Assembly (NCBI GenBank): GCA_051005695.1
Contig: JBPCJC010000099.1
Coordinates: forward strand, 1 to 64,000
DNA length: 64,000 nt
Direction of reading: 5' to 3'
DNA from: JACCTI01 sp051005695
Lineage (GTDB): Bacteria; Verrucomicrobiota; Verrucomicrobiia; Chthoniobacterales; UBA10450
How positions within the stretch are numbered: position 1 is the stretch's first letter; each line of letters begins with the position of its first letter. Of the stretch, positions 44,126 to 51,650 are shown piece after piece. A program made the position numbers and the translations under genes. The notes beneath the pieces were generated by a model that saw nothing but the letters and a program-made list of their open reading frames with translations, was not told the origin of the DNA and did not search any database.

Positions 44126-44638
44126 ATGCGTTGTCCAAAGTGCGGGTCTCGTGACGACAAGGTCATCGATTCGCGCCAGTCTCGTGATTCCTCCAGCATC
44201 CGGCGACGCCGGGTTTGTTTGCAATGTTCTTTCCGCTTCACCACCTACGAGGAGATCGAGCGCTCGGAGCTGCGGGTGATCAAACGCGACCGGAGACACG
44301 AGCCGTTCGAGCGCCGCAAGTTGGTCGCGAGTTTGGCGAAAGCGTGCGAGAAACGCTCGATCAGTCTCGTTAGTCTGGAGGAAGCGGTGGACGCAATTGT
44401 GCACGAACTGGAAACGAGCGGACGCGAAGTTTCCTCGGAAACGATCGGCCAGAAGGTCCTCGAAAAATTGCGCGAGATCGACGAAGTGGCCTATCTGCGT
44501 TACGCCTCGGTCCACCGGCGATTTGATGATGTCGATCAATTCGTCGACGAGATCCAAGCGCTCGGCCGGCGGGTGAAACCGAATTCCCTGCAGCCCGAAC
44601 TGTTCAAACCGGAGGCCGCTGAGCATGGTAGCGTTTAA
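44126..44638 (+). CDS. nrdR: Transcriptional repressor NrdR
   Basis: 170 aa. The zinc ribbon MRCPKCGSRDDKVIDSRQ ... CLQCSFRFTTYEEIE is followed by the ATP cone (VIKRDRRHEPFERRKLVASL, then AYLRYASVHRRFDDVDQFV). It represses ribonucleotide reductase genes in response to ATP/dATP. Length is about 20 residues over the norm. It overlaps the next gene by 14 bp. One variant of the dispersed word (TCGTTAGT) occurs at 44367. Confidence 0.96.
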   Translation: MRCPKCGSRDDKVIDSRQSRDSSSIRRRRVCLQCSFRFTTYEEIERSELRVIKRDRRHEPFERRKLVASLAKACEKRSISLVSLEEAVDAIVHELETSGREVSSETIGQKVLEKLREIDEVAYLRYASVHRRFDDVDQFVDEIQALGRRVKPNSLQPELFKPEAAEHGSV

Positions 44639-45185
44639 GGAAGAATTCCCCTATTTGCGTTGCGAATCGGGGCAACTCTTTGAGTTCAACCAACAATGGT
44701 TGCACGCGGCCATCACCCGCGCGGCGGATCAGGCCGGCTACCCGAGCTGGTGGCTGACCGACCACATTACTGAGAGCATCGCGTTTTATTTGCGGCTGCG
44801 GAACGACGAGCCGGTGGTGCCGTTCAGTCAACTCTCGCAAACGGTGCGCTACGTTTTGAAAGTGATCGGTTACAAGGAAATCATCCCGTATTTCTCCCCC
44901 GCTCCGCCGCCGATCGCGTTCTCGCTTCTTGAGATCGCGGAAGCGGCGGGCGATGGCTACGAGCTGGCATTTTTCGACGGTTTGGAAAAACGAATCAACG
45001 CGCTCGTCCACACCGGCACCGACAGCTTGCAGATCTTCGGCTTGCAAGCGTGCGTGAAGCATCTCCGGGGCGCGAAAGCCTGGACGCGGGCCTGCGACAC
45101 CCTGCGCGAAGAAGTGGTTTTTTTCGTGCGCGAAAAATTGGCCGCGGATCAGGAGCTGCAGCATATTCGCTGCTCCATTCGTTAG
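44625..45185 (+). CDS. Hypothetical protein coupled to nrdR
   Basis: 186 aa with no signal peptide. It reads as a compact helical protein: MVAFKEEFPYLRCESGQLFE, HAAITRAADQAGYPSWWLTD, RYVLKVIGYKEIIPYFSPAP. It overlaps nrdR by 14 bp, so it is translated from the same mRNA. Given that linkage, a role near nucleotide metabolism is conceivable, for example as an RNR- or NrdR-related partner. I do not recognise it. Confidence 0.65.
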   Translation: MVAFKEEFPYLRCESGQLFEFNQQWLHAAITRAADQAGYPSWWLTDHITESIAFYLRLRNDEPVVPFSQLSQTVRYVLKVIGYKEIIPYFSPAPPPIAFSLLEIAEAAGDGYELAFFDGLEKRINALVHTGTDSLQIFGLQACVKHLRGAKAWTRACDTLREEVVFFVREKLAADQELQHIRCSIR

Positions 45186-45242
45186 GCGAAAGTGCGCGCA
45201 ACTCCGGTCGCGCATTCCTTTCAGGACATCCTCTTTTCATGT

Positions 45243-45271
45243 TGTCATCCTGAGCGGAGCGAAGGATGACA
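45243..45271. repeat. GTCATCC-type dispersed palindromic repeat
   Basis: TGTCATCCT and AGGATGACA (9 bp each) enclose an 11-bp centre in a 30-bp hairpin. The sequence GTCATCCTGAGCG-GAGCGAAGGATGAC is one I recognise as a common extragenic repeat in many soil bacterial genomes. Only one copy is here. It lies between the nrdR unit and the HIT gene. Confidence 0.65.
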
Positions 45272-45331
45272 GGCTAAGGAAAGACAGAGGACTGCTCACG
45301 GAAACGGCACGATGCCATCGAAGGAAACCGA

Positions 45332-45670
45332 ATGACCATTTTCGAAAAAATCATTGCCCGCGAAATCCCGGCGCAGATTGTCTTTGAAGACGAAGACGTG
45401 CTCGCCTTTCACGACGTCGATCCGAAAGCGCCGGTGCATGTCTTGATCGTGCCGAAGCGCGCGATCTCCCGGCTGGCCGCGGCCACCCCCGCCGACCAGA
45501 CCGTCCTCGGAAAACTTCTCCTAACCACGCGAATCGTCGCGGAGAAACTGGACTTGTTAGACTCGGGCTACCGGGTGGTGATCAACAACGGACCGGACGC
45601 GGGTGAAAGCGTGCCGCACCTGCACGTGCACTTGTTAGGCAAACGCCCGCTGGCCTGGCCGCCGGGCTGA
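45332..45670 (+). CDS. HIT family hydrolase
   Basis: 112 aa histidine-triad nucleotide-binding protein. MTIFEKIIAREIPAQIVFED is the N-terminus typical of Hint proteins, and ESVPHLHVHLLGKR is the HxHxH active site. It hydrolyses nucleoside phosphoramidates such as aminoacyl-AMP. It converges with the L,D-transpeptidase gene, whose stop abuts. The size is standard. Confidence 0.93.
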   Translation: MTIFEKIIAREIPAQIVFEDEDVLAFHDVDPKAPVHVLIVPKRAISRLAAATPADQTVLGKLLLTTRIVAEKLDLLDSGYRVVINNGPDAGESVPHLHVHLLGKRPLAWPPG

Positions 45671-46273
45671 TTATTCCTCGACCACCACCGGGGTATCAAG
45701 CCCTGCGGCGTCGAAGAAATGCTTCGCCATTTCGCGCGGCATCCGGATGCAACCATGCGAAGCGCGGTAGCGCGGAACGAAGCCGGCGTGCATCCCATAG
45801 CCGCGGGTGAAGCGCAGGAAATACGGCATCGGCGCACCCTGAAATTCCGCGCCATCGGGCACCGGATCTTTCCCGACTTCGACATTTTTTTGCACCACCG
45901 TGCCACCTTCATCGACGTAACTGCCGTAGAGATTTGAGACGTGTTTCTCGTCCTTCTGGATGACGTGATATTTTCCTGGGGGCGTCTCGAAACCTTTGCG
46001 ACCGGTAGAAATATTCGATTCGCCGATCACGGTTTTGCCTTTGTAAAAAGTCGCACGCTGCTCGGTTAAGCGGACGACGATTTTCGGCGCGCCTTTTACC
46101 CCTTCGTCATCCCAAAAAGCCCGCTCCGGTTCCGGCGCTGCGAGGGCGGTTTTCATCCGCTCGCGTTGGCCCCCTTGTTGGGCGGCCAGGTCGTGTTCGA
46201 AATCGGCGCAGCTCGACAAAAGCATCGCGGCGAAGCCGGCGAAGGCGAGCTGTCGCAAGAGGGAAACGCTCAT
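45671..46273 (-). CDS. L,D-transpeptidase lipoprotein (YkuD family)
   Basis: About 200 aa from ATG 46273, giving a lipoprotein signal FAGFAAMLLSSC with lipobox LSSC. The YkuD domain holds APKIVVRLTEQRATFYKGKT, then TPPGKYHVIQKDEKH and HAGFVPRYRASHGCIRMPRE with the catalytic Cys of SHGCIR. It crosslinks peptidoglycan or attaches proteins to it in the periplasm. It is divergent from the HAD gene. Confidence 0.9.
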   Translation of the reverse strand: MSVSLLRQLAFAGFAAMLLSSCADFEHDLAAQQGGQRERMKTALAAPEPERAFWDDEGVKGAPKIVVRLTEQRATFYKGKTVIGESNISTGRKGFETPPGKYHVIQKDEKHVSNLYGSYVDEGGTVVQKNVEVGKDPVPDGAEFQGAPMPYFLRFTRGYGMHAGFVPRYRASHGCIRMPREMAKHFFDAAGLDTPVVVEE

Positions 46274-46393
46274 CAGGTCGCGGATAGTAGTAGGAGTTTG
46301 AGGGCGTTCAAAGAATTTCCTCGAAGCGCGGCGCGCGCGACCGCCGCGGCGGCAGATTGGCAGCAAGCCGATCACCTTCTAAGTTGCAGCCCG

Positions 46394-47170
46394 ATGCCGG
46401 CCAAACTTCGTCTGCTCAGCACTGATTTTGATGGAACTCTGGTCGCGCATTCGAGCGATCCGGTGCTCGATCCGCGCTGCATGGAAATGATCAGCGCGCT
46501 CCAAAAAGAAGGCGCCATCTGGGCGATCAACACCGGCCGTTCGGTTTCGCTGCTCGAATCCGGCCTGACCGATTTCGACTTCCCGGTGCATCCCGATTTT
46601 ATCCTGACGAGTGAACGCGATGTCTTTCGTCCAGCGAAAAATGGCCAGCGCTGGGAGCCTTTCGGCGACTGGAACACGCGCGTCGCCCGCGATCACGCCG
46701 AGCTCTTCGCCTCCGCTTCCTCGGTGCTCGCGGAGGTGATCGATTTCGTGAATCAGAAGACGCGCGCGCGGGTGATCTACGAACGCCACGGACCGGAAGG
46801 TTTGATCGCGCAGGATGAAGAAGAGATGGAGCGGATCATCACCTTCATCGACGAGGTTCGCGCGCCGCATCCGAAATTTCATTACCAGCGGAACACGGTT
46901 TATCTGCGTTTTTGCCACGCTGATTACCACAAAGGCGCCGCGCTCGAGGAGTTGTCGCGGCTGCTTGAAATCCCGCGCGAAGCGACCTTCGCGGCCGGAG
47001 ATCATTTCAACGACATCTCCATGCTCGATGGCCGCTACGCGCAATTTCCCGCCTGCCCGGCGAACGCGATCGCGGAAGTGAAAACGGTCGTGCGCGCGGC
47101 TGGCGGCTACGTGGCCGAGGCGGAATGCGGCGCCGGCGTTTACCAGGCGCTTAAGCACTTTTCCGCCTAA
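46394..47170 (+). CDS. HAD-superfamily (Cof-type) phosphatase
   Basis: 258 aa from ATG 46394. DFDGTLVAHSSDP contains the nucleophile motif DxDGT, INTGRS is motif II, and AGDHFNDISMLDG is motif IV (GDxxND). The insert cap is of the Cof type. It dephosphorylates a small phosphorylated metabolite; sugar phosphates are the usual substrates. Its stop overlaps a CCTAACGA copy (47166). The frame is open upstream to 46166 but that overlaps the divergent gene. Confidence 0.85.
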   Translation: MPAKLRLLSTDFDGTLVAHSSDPVLDPRCMEMISALQKEGAIWAINTGRSVSLLESGLTDFDFPVHPDFILTSERDVFRPAKNGQRWEPFGDWNTRVARDHAELFASASSVLAEVIDFVNQKTRARVIYERHGPEGLIAQDEEEMERIITFIDEVRAPHPKFHYQRNTVYLRFCHADYHKGAALEELSRLLEIPREATFAAGDHFNDISMLDGRYAQFPACPANAIAEVKTVVRAAGGYVAEAECGAGVYQALKHFSA

Positions 47171-47179
47171 CGAGTGCTT

Positions 47180-47689
47180 TCAGCTGACGACAGCGAACTG
47201 CAGCTCAGGCCGTTCCTCGAGAATCTCATTCAAGGCCGGCCACTGCACGGTGCTGTCCATGTCGCGGAAAGCGTGCAGATAAATCGCAACCGTTTCGGCC
47301 GGATATTTCGCGAGCAAGCGATCGACCGCAGCGCTGATTTTTTCCTTCGCCGGACAGGTCGGTAAATCTTCCACCGTGCCGTCGTCATCATGCGCGATCT
47401 CGAGTGCGTCGAGAAAATCGCAGAGCATCGGCTTCTGCGCACCGAGCAGCCAGGCCTGCACCAAATGGCTGGCGAGCGCATCGCTCACCGGGCGGCGGAG
47501 CGCCGTTTGCATCCAGACGTGTCGTTCGTTAGGCGGTTTTCGTTCGACGAAAACTGCGCGCAAGTTCCGCTGGTTAGCCAGCCCCTTGATCGCTCCCTTG
47601 TAAACTTCCTTCACCTCCCGGTGCAGGTAACCAAAGATTTCCGCCGCCATCGCGGGCGACATGCGTTCGAAAAGAAGGTGCGCTTTCAT
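47180..47689 (-). CDS. Hypothetical protein coupled to the Mpv17-like gene
   Basis: 169 aa from ATG 47689, overlapping the stop of the upstream gene by 4 bp. It is soluble and helical: FERMSPAMAAEIFGYLHREV, LASHLVQAWLLGAQKPMLCD, EEKI-type acidic segments and an end LNEILEERPELQFAVVS. It resembles small conserved proteins I associate with Verrucomicrobiota, without assigned function. One CCTAACGA copy at 47526 lies inside it. Confidence 0.65.
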   Translation of the reverse strand: MKAHLLFERMSPAMAAEIFGYLHREVKEVYKGAIKGLANQRNLRAVFVERKPPNERHVWMQTALRRPVSDALASHLVQAWLLGAQKPMLCDFLDALEIAHDDDGTVEDLPTCPAKEKISAAVDRLLAKYPAETVAIYLHAFRDMDSTVQWPALNEILEERPELQFAVVS

Positions 47690-48480
47690 CCGTGAATTTG
47701 CGCAGCTGTGGCTAGAGCGGGCGGCGCGTCGGCTTCGATTTTTCCTGCGAAACGGTTCGTCATATAAGTGAGCAACAATACCCAAAAAGTGAGCGCGATG
47801 CTGAAAAGCGGAAACTGCAGCGGCAACGGCAACGAATAAATGATCGCCATCAGCGGCCCCCACACTGCCCAGGTGGCGAGCAACGTGGGGACGATCTTAT
47901 CGAGATAATGCGCGGCGCTCAAACTCCGCCGCACAGAGGTCCACGAAAATCCCTCGTTCTTCCATTCATAAATCAGCACCTCCACGGGTGCGGCAAAAAA
48001 TGGATTGTAGCCCAGTTGATCAACCAAGATTTTCGCGATGACCACGCGCGCGGTCACCACCTCGCCGAACCAGACCGCGTTCCAGCGATACATCAGATCG
48101 ACCAGGATTCCGTCGACCGCCCACGTCGGAATAGTGAAGGCGAGGTTGCGCAGATTTTCTGGACGCGGCCGGCCGCGCTGGAAAAAACAGATCAGGAAAA
48201 CCTCCGGGACGAGCGCACCGGCCACGATCGCCGCGCCGATGACGAACCATAGCCCATGCGCCTGCCGATATTCCGCGAGGAGATCGAGCGCGCGCGCCGT
48301 CGGCGGGCTAAAATAATAGCCGAACAAAAGCGCGAGCATCAGCGCTTGGAGGAGGAACGCGGGAATCGCGTTTGCCTTCGCCGCTTCCCAGCCGAGCGCG
48401 AGCGGCGCGCGCTTGCTCGTGGGGGCGCTCGGATGCATCGCCGCAGAAGCTTGCGTCATCCGCGCGGCGTTCAAGCGCAA
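47686..48480 (-). CDS. Mpv17/PMP22-like integral membrane protein
   Basis: 264 aa with about four membrane segments, e.g. LLQALMLALLFGYYF, WFVIGAAIVAGALVPEVFLI, LLATWAVWGPLMAIIY, FSIALTFWVLLLTYM. AKILVDQLGYNPFFAAPVEV and the later DKIVPTLLATWAVWGP follow the Mpv17/PMP22 pattern (DQ...P in the first half, VP...W.lWP in the second), known mostly from eukaryotic mitochondria and peroxisomes. Identity by eye is modest. It would act in the inner membrane, possibly as a channel. It is divergent from rlmN. Confidence 0.55.
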   Translation of the reverse strand: MRLNAARMTQASAAMHPSAPTSKRAPLALGWEAAKANAIPAFLLQALMLALLFGYYFSPPTARALDLLAEYRQAHGLWFVIGAAIVAGALVPEVFLICFFQRGRPRPENLRNLAFTIPTWAVDGILVDLMYRWNAVWFGEVVTARVVIAKILVDQLGYNPFFAAPVEVLIYEWKNEGFSWTSVRRSLSAAHYLDKIVPTLLATWAVWGPLMAIIYSLPLPLQFPLFSIALTFWVLLLTYMTNRFAGKIEADAPPALATAAQIHG

Positions 48481-48536
48481 TCTGGCGCGCCCCGCCAGCC
48501 GGTGGACGCCGTCGACGGGTGCGGGTAAAGTCGGCC

Positions 48537-49622
48537 GTGGAATTGGCGCGCAAATCTTCGCTGCAATCTATCTCGCTCGACGAGCTCGGCCGCATTTTGG
48601 CCGGTTACCATGAGCGAACGTATCGCGCGAAGCAGATTGCGGATTGGCTCTACAAAAAGCGCGCCGCGGCCTACGAGGCGATGACCGATTTGCCTAACGA
48701 GTTACGCGCGCGGCTGGCCGAGGATTACGAATTCGAACAAGCCGAAGTCGTCCGCGTTCTCGGCTCGAAAGACACCACCCAAAAATTTCTCTTCCGCCTG
48801 CGCGACGGAAACCTGATCGAGAGCGTGCTCATTCCCGCTTCCCCTGCCCTCTACGGCGCGGCTTCCGACCGGCGGACAATCTGCGTTTCCAGCCAGGTCG
48901 GTTGCGCTTATGGCTGCAAATTTTGCGCGAGCGGGCTCGATGGCTGGACGCGTAACCTCGACGCGGGCGAGATCGTCCAACAACTGATCGCGGTCGAAGC
49001 CGCCAGCGGCGAGCAGATCGACAACGTCGTCTTCATGGGCATGGGCGAACCGCTCGCGAACCTGCAAAATTTGCTGCGCGCGATCGAGATCATCAACGCG
49101 CCCTGGGGACTCGGGATTGGCGCGCGCCACATCACCGTCTCGACCAGCGGGCTGGCCCCGCAGATTCGGGAATTGGCTAACGAGTCCACGCAGTTCCGTC
49201 TCGCGCTTTCGCTGCACGGCGCGACCGATGAAGTCCGTAGCCAGATCATGCCGGTGAATCGGAAATACCCACTCAAGGTCCTGCTCGAGGCCTGCGATTA
49301 TTACGTGGCGCGGAAGCGCCGGATGATGTTCGAATACATCCTGATCGCGAACGTGAACGACACCGACGAACAAGCGCACGAACTCGCGAAACATGCCGCG
49401 CGTTTGTCGGCGAAGATTAATCTCATCCCCTACAACACCGTCGAGGGTCTTGAGTGGGCGCGGCCGTCGCGCGCTCGGCAGGAACGTTTCCACGCCATCC
49501 TGCGCGATCACGGGATCGTCGCCACCTTGCGCCGCGAAAAAGGCCACGACATCGCCGCCGCCTGCGGTCAACTGCGCCTGCAAACGAAACGTAACCAGCT
49601 CGCCACCGCCGCCGAAGCCTGA
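48537..49622 (+). CDS. rlmN: 23S rRNA (adenine-C2)-methyltransferase RlmN
   Basis: Radical SAM enzyme that methylates A2503 of 23S rRNA and A37 of some tRNAs. The cluster ligands are CAYGCKFCASG (CxxxCxxC), and the second methyl-carrying Cys is in the C-terminal end (IAAACGQL). Also seen: VVFMGMGEPLANL and TVSTSGL. I chose the GTG at 48537 (MELARKSSLQSISLDELGRI); another GTG at 48519 is in frame, and further upstream the frame overlaps the divergent gene. About 361 aa is normal. One CCTAACGA copy at 48693 encodes LPNEL. Confidence 0.95.
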   Translation: MELARKSSLQSISLDELGRILAGYHERTYRAKQIADWLYKKRAAAYEAMTDLPNELRARLAEDYEFEQAEVVRVLGSKDTTQKFLFRLRDGNLIESVLIPASPALYGAASDRRTICVSSQVGCAYGCKFCASGLDGWTRNLDAGEIVQQLIAVEAASGEQIDNVVFMGMGEPLANLQNLLRAIEIINAPWGLGIGARHITVSTSGLAPQIRELANESTQFRLALSLHGATDEVRSQIMPVNRKYPLKVLLEACDYYVARKRRMMFEYILIANVNDTDEQAHELAKHAARLSAKINLIPYNTVEGLEWARPSRARQERFHAILRDHGIVATLRREKGHDIAAACGQLRLQTKRNQLATAAEA

Positions 49623-49627
49623 CGAAC

Positions 49628-50263
49628 ATGGCGAAACATCTCGCGCGTCTCGTGGAACGCTATCCCGCGCTCGAAGCTTGCACCGATCAGCTAACCGGTG
49701 CGCTCGAGATCCTCGTGGCCGCCTACGAAAACGGCCACAAGTTGTTAGTCTGCGGCAATGGCGGCAGCGCGGCCGACAGCGAGCACATCGTCGGCGAGCT
49801 CATGAAAGGTTTCCTGAAACCGCGCCGCATTTCCGCCGAAGACGCGGCTAGCCTAACGAGTGTGGCCGGCGAGCTGGGCAAACAACTTGCCGCCAGGTTA
49901 CAAACCGCCCTGCCCGCCATTTCGCTCGTCTCGCAGACTTCCTTGATTAGCGCGATCAGCAACGACACCTCCGGCGAGATGGTCTTCGCCCAACAGGTCT
50001 ATGGTCTCGGAAAATCGGGAGACGTCTTGTTAGGTATCACCACTTCCGGTAACTCCGCTAACATTCTCCAAGCGCTCGCAGTTGCGAAAACCTTCGCCCT
50101 CAAAACGATCATCCTTACGGGCCAGGGCGGCGGCCAGGCTGGCCCGATGGCGGACGTTGCCATTCGTGTCCCCGCGACCAGCGTCGCCGAAATTCAGGAA
50201 CTGCACGTGCCGGTCTATCATTGGCTCTGCATTGAGCTCGAAGAACATTTCTTCGGCCAGTAA
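49628..50263 (+). CDS. gmhA: Phosphoheptose isomerase
   Basis: SIS-domain enzyme that converts sedoheptulose 7-phosphate to D-glycero-manno-heptose 7-phosphate, the first step for the LPS core heptose. CGNGGSAADSEHIVGELMKG and GITTSGNSANILQA are the sugar-phosphate binding loops; EIQELHVPVYHWLCIELEEH closes the active site. 211 aa; it is 5 bp after rlmN. It fits lpxA and the glycan cluster downstream. One CCTAACGA copy at 49852, the last in the window. Confidence 0.93.
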   Translation: MAKHLARLVERYPALEACTDQLTGALEILVAAYENGHKLLVCGNGGSAADSEHIVGELMKGFLKPRRISAEDAASLTSVAGELGKQLAARLQTALPAISLVSQTSLISAISNDTSGEMVFAQQVYGLGKSGDVLLGITTSGNSANILQALAVAKTFALKTIILTGQGGGQAGPMADVAIRVPATSVAEIQELHVPVYHWLCIELEEHFFGQ

Positions 50264-50279
50264 TCCTCCCATTCCAGCT

Positions 50280-50771
50280 ATGCCCATTCGCATTCTCGTG
50301 ACTGGCGGCACCTTCGACAAAGAGTACGACGAGCTCACCGGCCGGCTCTTTTTCAAGGACACGCACATCGCCGAAATGCTGCGACTCGGGCGCTCCAAGA
50401 CTGAAGTTTCCATCCGCACCGTGATGATGGTCGATAGCTTGGAAATGACCGAGGCCGATCGCGAATTGATTGTGCAAAATTGCGTCCAATCGCCCGAGGA
50501 TCGCATCTTGATCACCCACGGCACCGATACCATGACCGAGACCGCGGCCGCGATCGCGCGCGCCGTGCCCGCTAAGACTGTCGTCCTCACCGGCGCGATG
50601 ATTCCCTACGCCTTCGGCAGCTCCGACGGCTTGTTCAACCTCGGGAGCGCGCTCTCTCTCGCGCAACTGCTCCCGCCCGGCGTCTACATCGCGATGAATG
50701 GAAAATGGTTCCCCTGGGATCGAGTGCGAAAAAATCGCGAGCGAGGCGAGTTCGAAGAAATCCATTCTTAA
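50280..50771 (+). CDS. Short asparaginase-like protein
   Basis: 163 aa from ATG 50280. It contains the two threonine motifs of L-asparaginases: ILVTGGTFDKEYDEL and LITHGTDTMTETAAAIA. Standard enzymes have about 330 residues with a second domain; here only the N-terminal domain is present and it ends cleanly (RGEFEEIHS). Such single-domain members exist in many genomes and may not act as asparaginases. It lies 17 bp after gmhA and is probably cotranscribed. Confidence 0.8.
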   Translation: MPIRILVTGGTFDKEYDELTGRLFFKDTHIAEMLRLGRSKTEVSIRTVMMVDSLEMTEADRELIVQNCVQSPEDRILITHGTDTMTETAAAIARAVPAKTVVLTGAMIPYAFGSSDGLFNLGSALSLAQLLPPGVYIAMNGKWFPWDRVRKNRERGEFEEIHS

Positions 50772-50817
50772 TCGCAAGCTCGCACGGTAGCGGATTCCAG
50801 TTACATTCCGGCGCTCC

Positions 50818-51648
50818 ATGTCACATCAAGCCACAGAGTTGATCATCGAGGCCGGGCACACCGAGCGGAATTACTGGCGCGATCTTTTCCGCTATCGGGA
50901 ACTGTTTTATTTTCTCGCCTGGCGCGACGTGCTCGTGCGCTACAAGCAAACCGTCATCGGCGTGCTCTGGGCGGTCCTGCGGCCCCTGCTCACGATGGTG
51001 GTGTTCACGATCGTCTTCAGCCGCATCGCGAAACTGCCCGCGGACGGCATTCCCTATCCGGTGATGGTCTTCGCCGCGATGCTCCCGTGGCAGCTCTTCG
51101 CCACTTCGTTGAGCGAAGGCAGTGGCAGCCTGATCAATAATTCGACCCTGATTTCCAAAGTTTATTTTCCGCGCCTGATCGTGCCGGCAAGTTCGGTCAT
51201 CGTCTCTTTTGTCGATTTCGCCATCTCGATGGTCTTGCTGGCGATTTTAATGGCAATCTATCGCGTCTGGGGCGGCTGGACGCTTTTGACTCTCCCGTTG
51301 TTCACTGGCCTTGCGTTGCTCGCCTCGGCGGGCGCCGGCATTTGGTTGGCGGCGCTTACGGTGAAATACCGCGACTTCCGGTACGTCGTCCCCTTCATCG
51401 TGCAGTTCGGGCTCTACATCTCGCCGGTTGGATTCAGCAGCAGCATCGTTCCCGAAAAATGGCGGTTGCTCTACTCGTTAAACCCGATGGTCGGGGTGAT
51501 CGATGGCTTCCGCTGGGCCATCTCCAGTGGACGCGTCCCCTTTCCGCAGCAGAGCCTGCTCCTCTCCCTCGCCACCACCGCGGTTCTCCTCGCCACCGGC
51601 ATTTGGTATTTTCGAAAAACCGAACGCACCTTCGCTGACGTCATCTAG
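50818..51648 (+). CDS. ABC-2 type polysaccharide export permease (Wzm-like)
   Basis: 276 aa. Six membrane segments, such as VVFTIVFSRIAKL and LLAILMAIYRVWGG, follow the ABC-2 pattern; WRDVLVRYKQTVIGVLWAVL is the amphipathic entry helix of O-antigen/teichoic exporters. It forms the channel that pushes lipid-linked glycan across the inner membrane. The stop is 2 bp before the ATPase gene. It marks the start of the glycan cluster. Confidence 0.9.
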   Translation: MSHQATELIIEAGHTERNYWRDLFRYRELFYFLAWRDVLVRYKQTVIGVLWAVLRPLLTMVVFTIVFSRIAKLPADGIPYPVMVFAAMLPWQLFATSLSEGSGSLINNSTLISKVYFPRLIVPASSVIVSFVDFAISMVLLAILMAIYRVWGGWTLLTLPLFTGLALLASAGAGIWLAALTVKYRDFRYVVPFIVQFGLYISPVGFSSSIVPEKWRLLYSLNPMVGVIDGFRWAISSGRVPFPQQSLLLSLATTAVLLATGIWYFRKTERTFADVI

Positions 51649-51650
51649 AC

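Larger units (their letters stand above)
770..49859. repeat. Dispersed octamer CCTAACGA (34 copies)
   Basis: First bases of the copies, forward (CCTAACGA): 770, 1253, 3976, 4468, 5190, 7352, 9124, 9652, 9790, 16891, 29392, 30214, 33956, 38519, 40556, 42286, 42907, 47166, 48693, 49852. Reverse (TCGTTAGG): 1635, 5492, 8906, 10079, 17395, 18404, 18770, 21130, 23748, 25377, 26624, 27613, 45179, 47526. 28 of 34 extend to GCCTAACGA. Most lie inside genes, in several frames; some sit in gene gaps. Hand count; about two copies would be expected by chance. Confidence 0.85.

Noticed and set aside
770..49859. CCTAACGA/TCGTTAGG copies as integron attC sites
   Set aside because: The core GTTAGGC/GCCTAAC matches attC R-box consensus, but copies are solitary, mostly inside genes, without paired L-boxes, spacers or a cassette array or intI.
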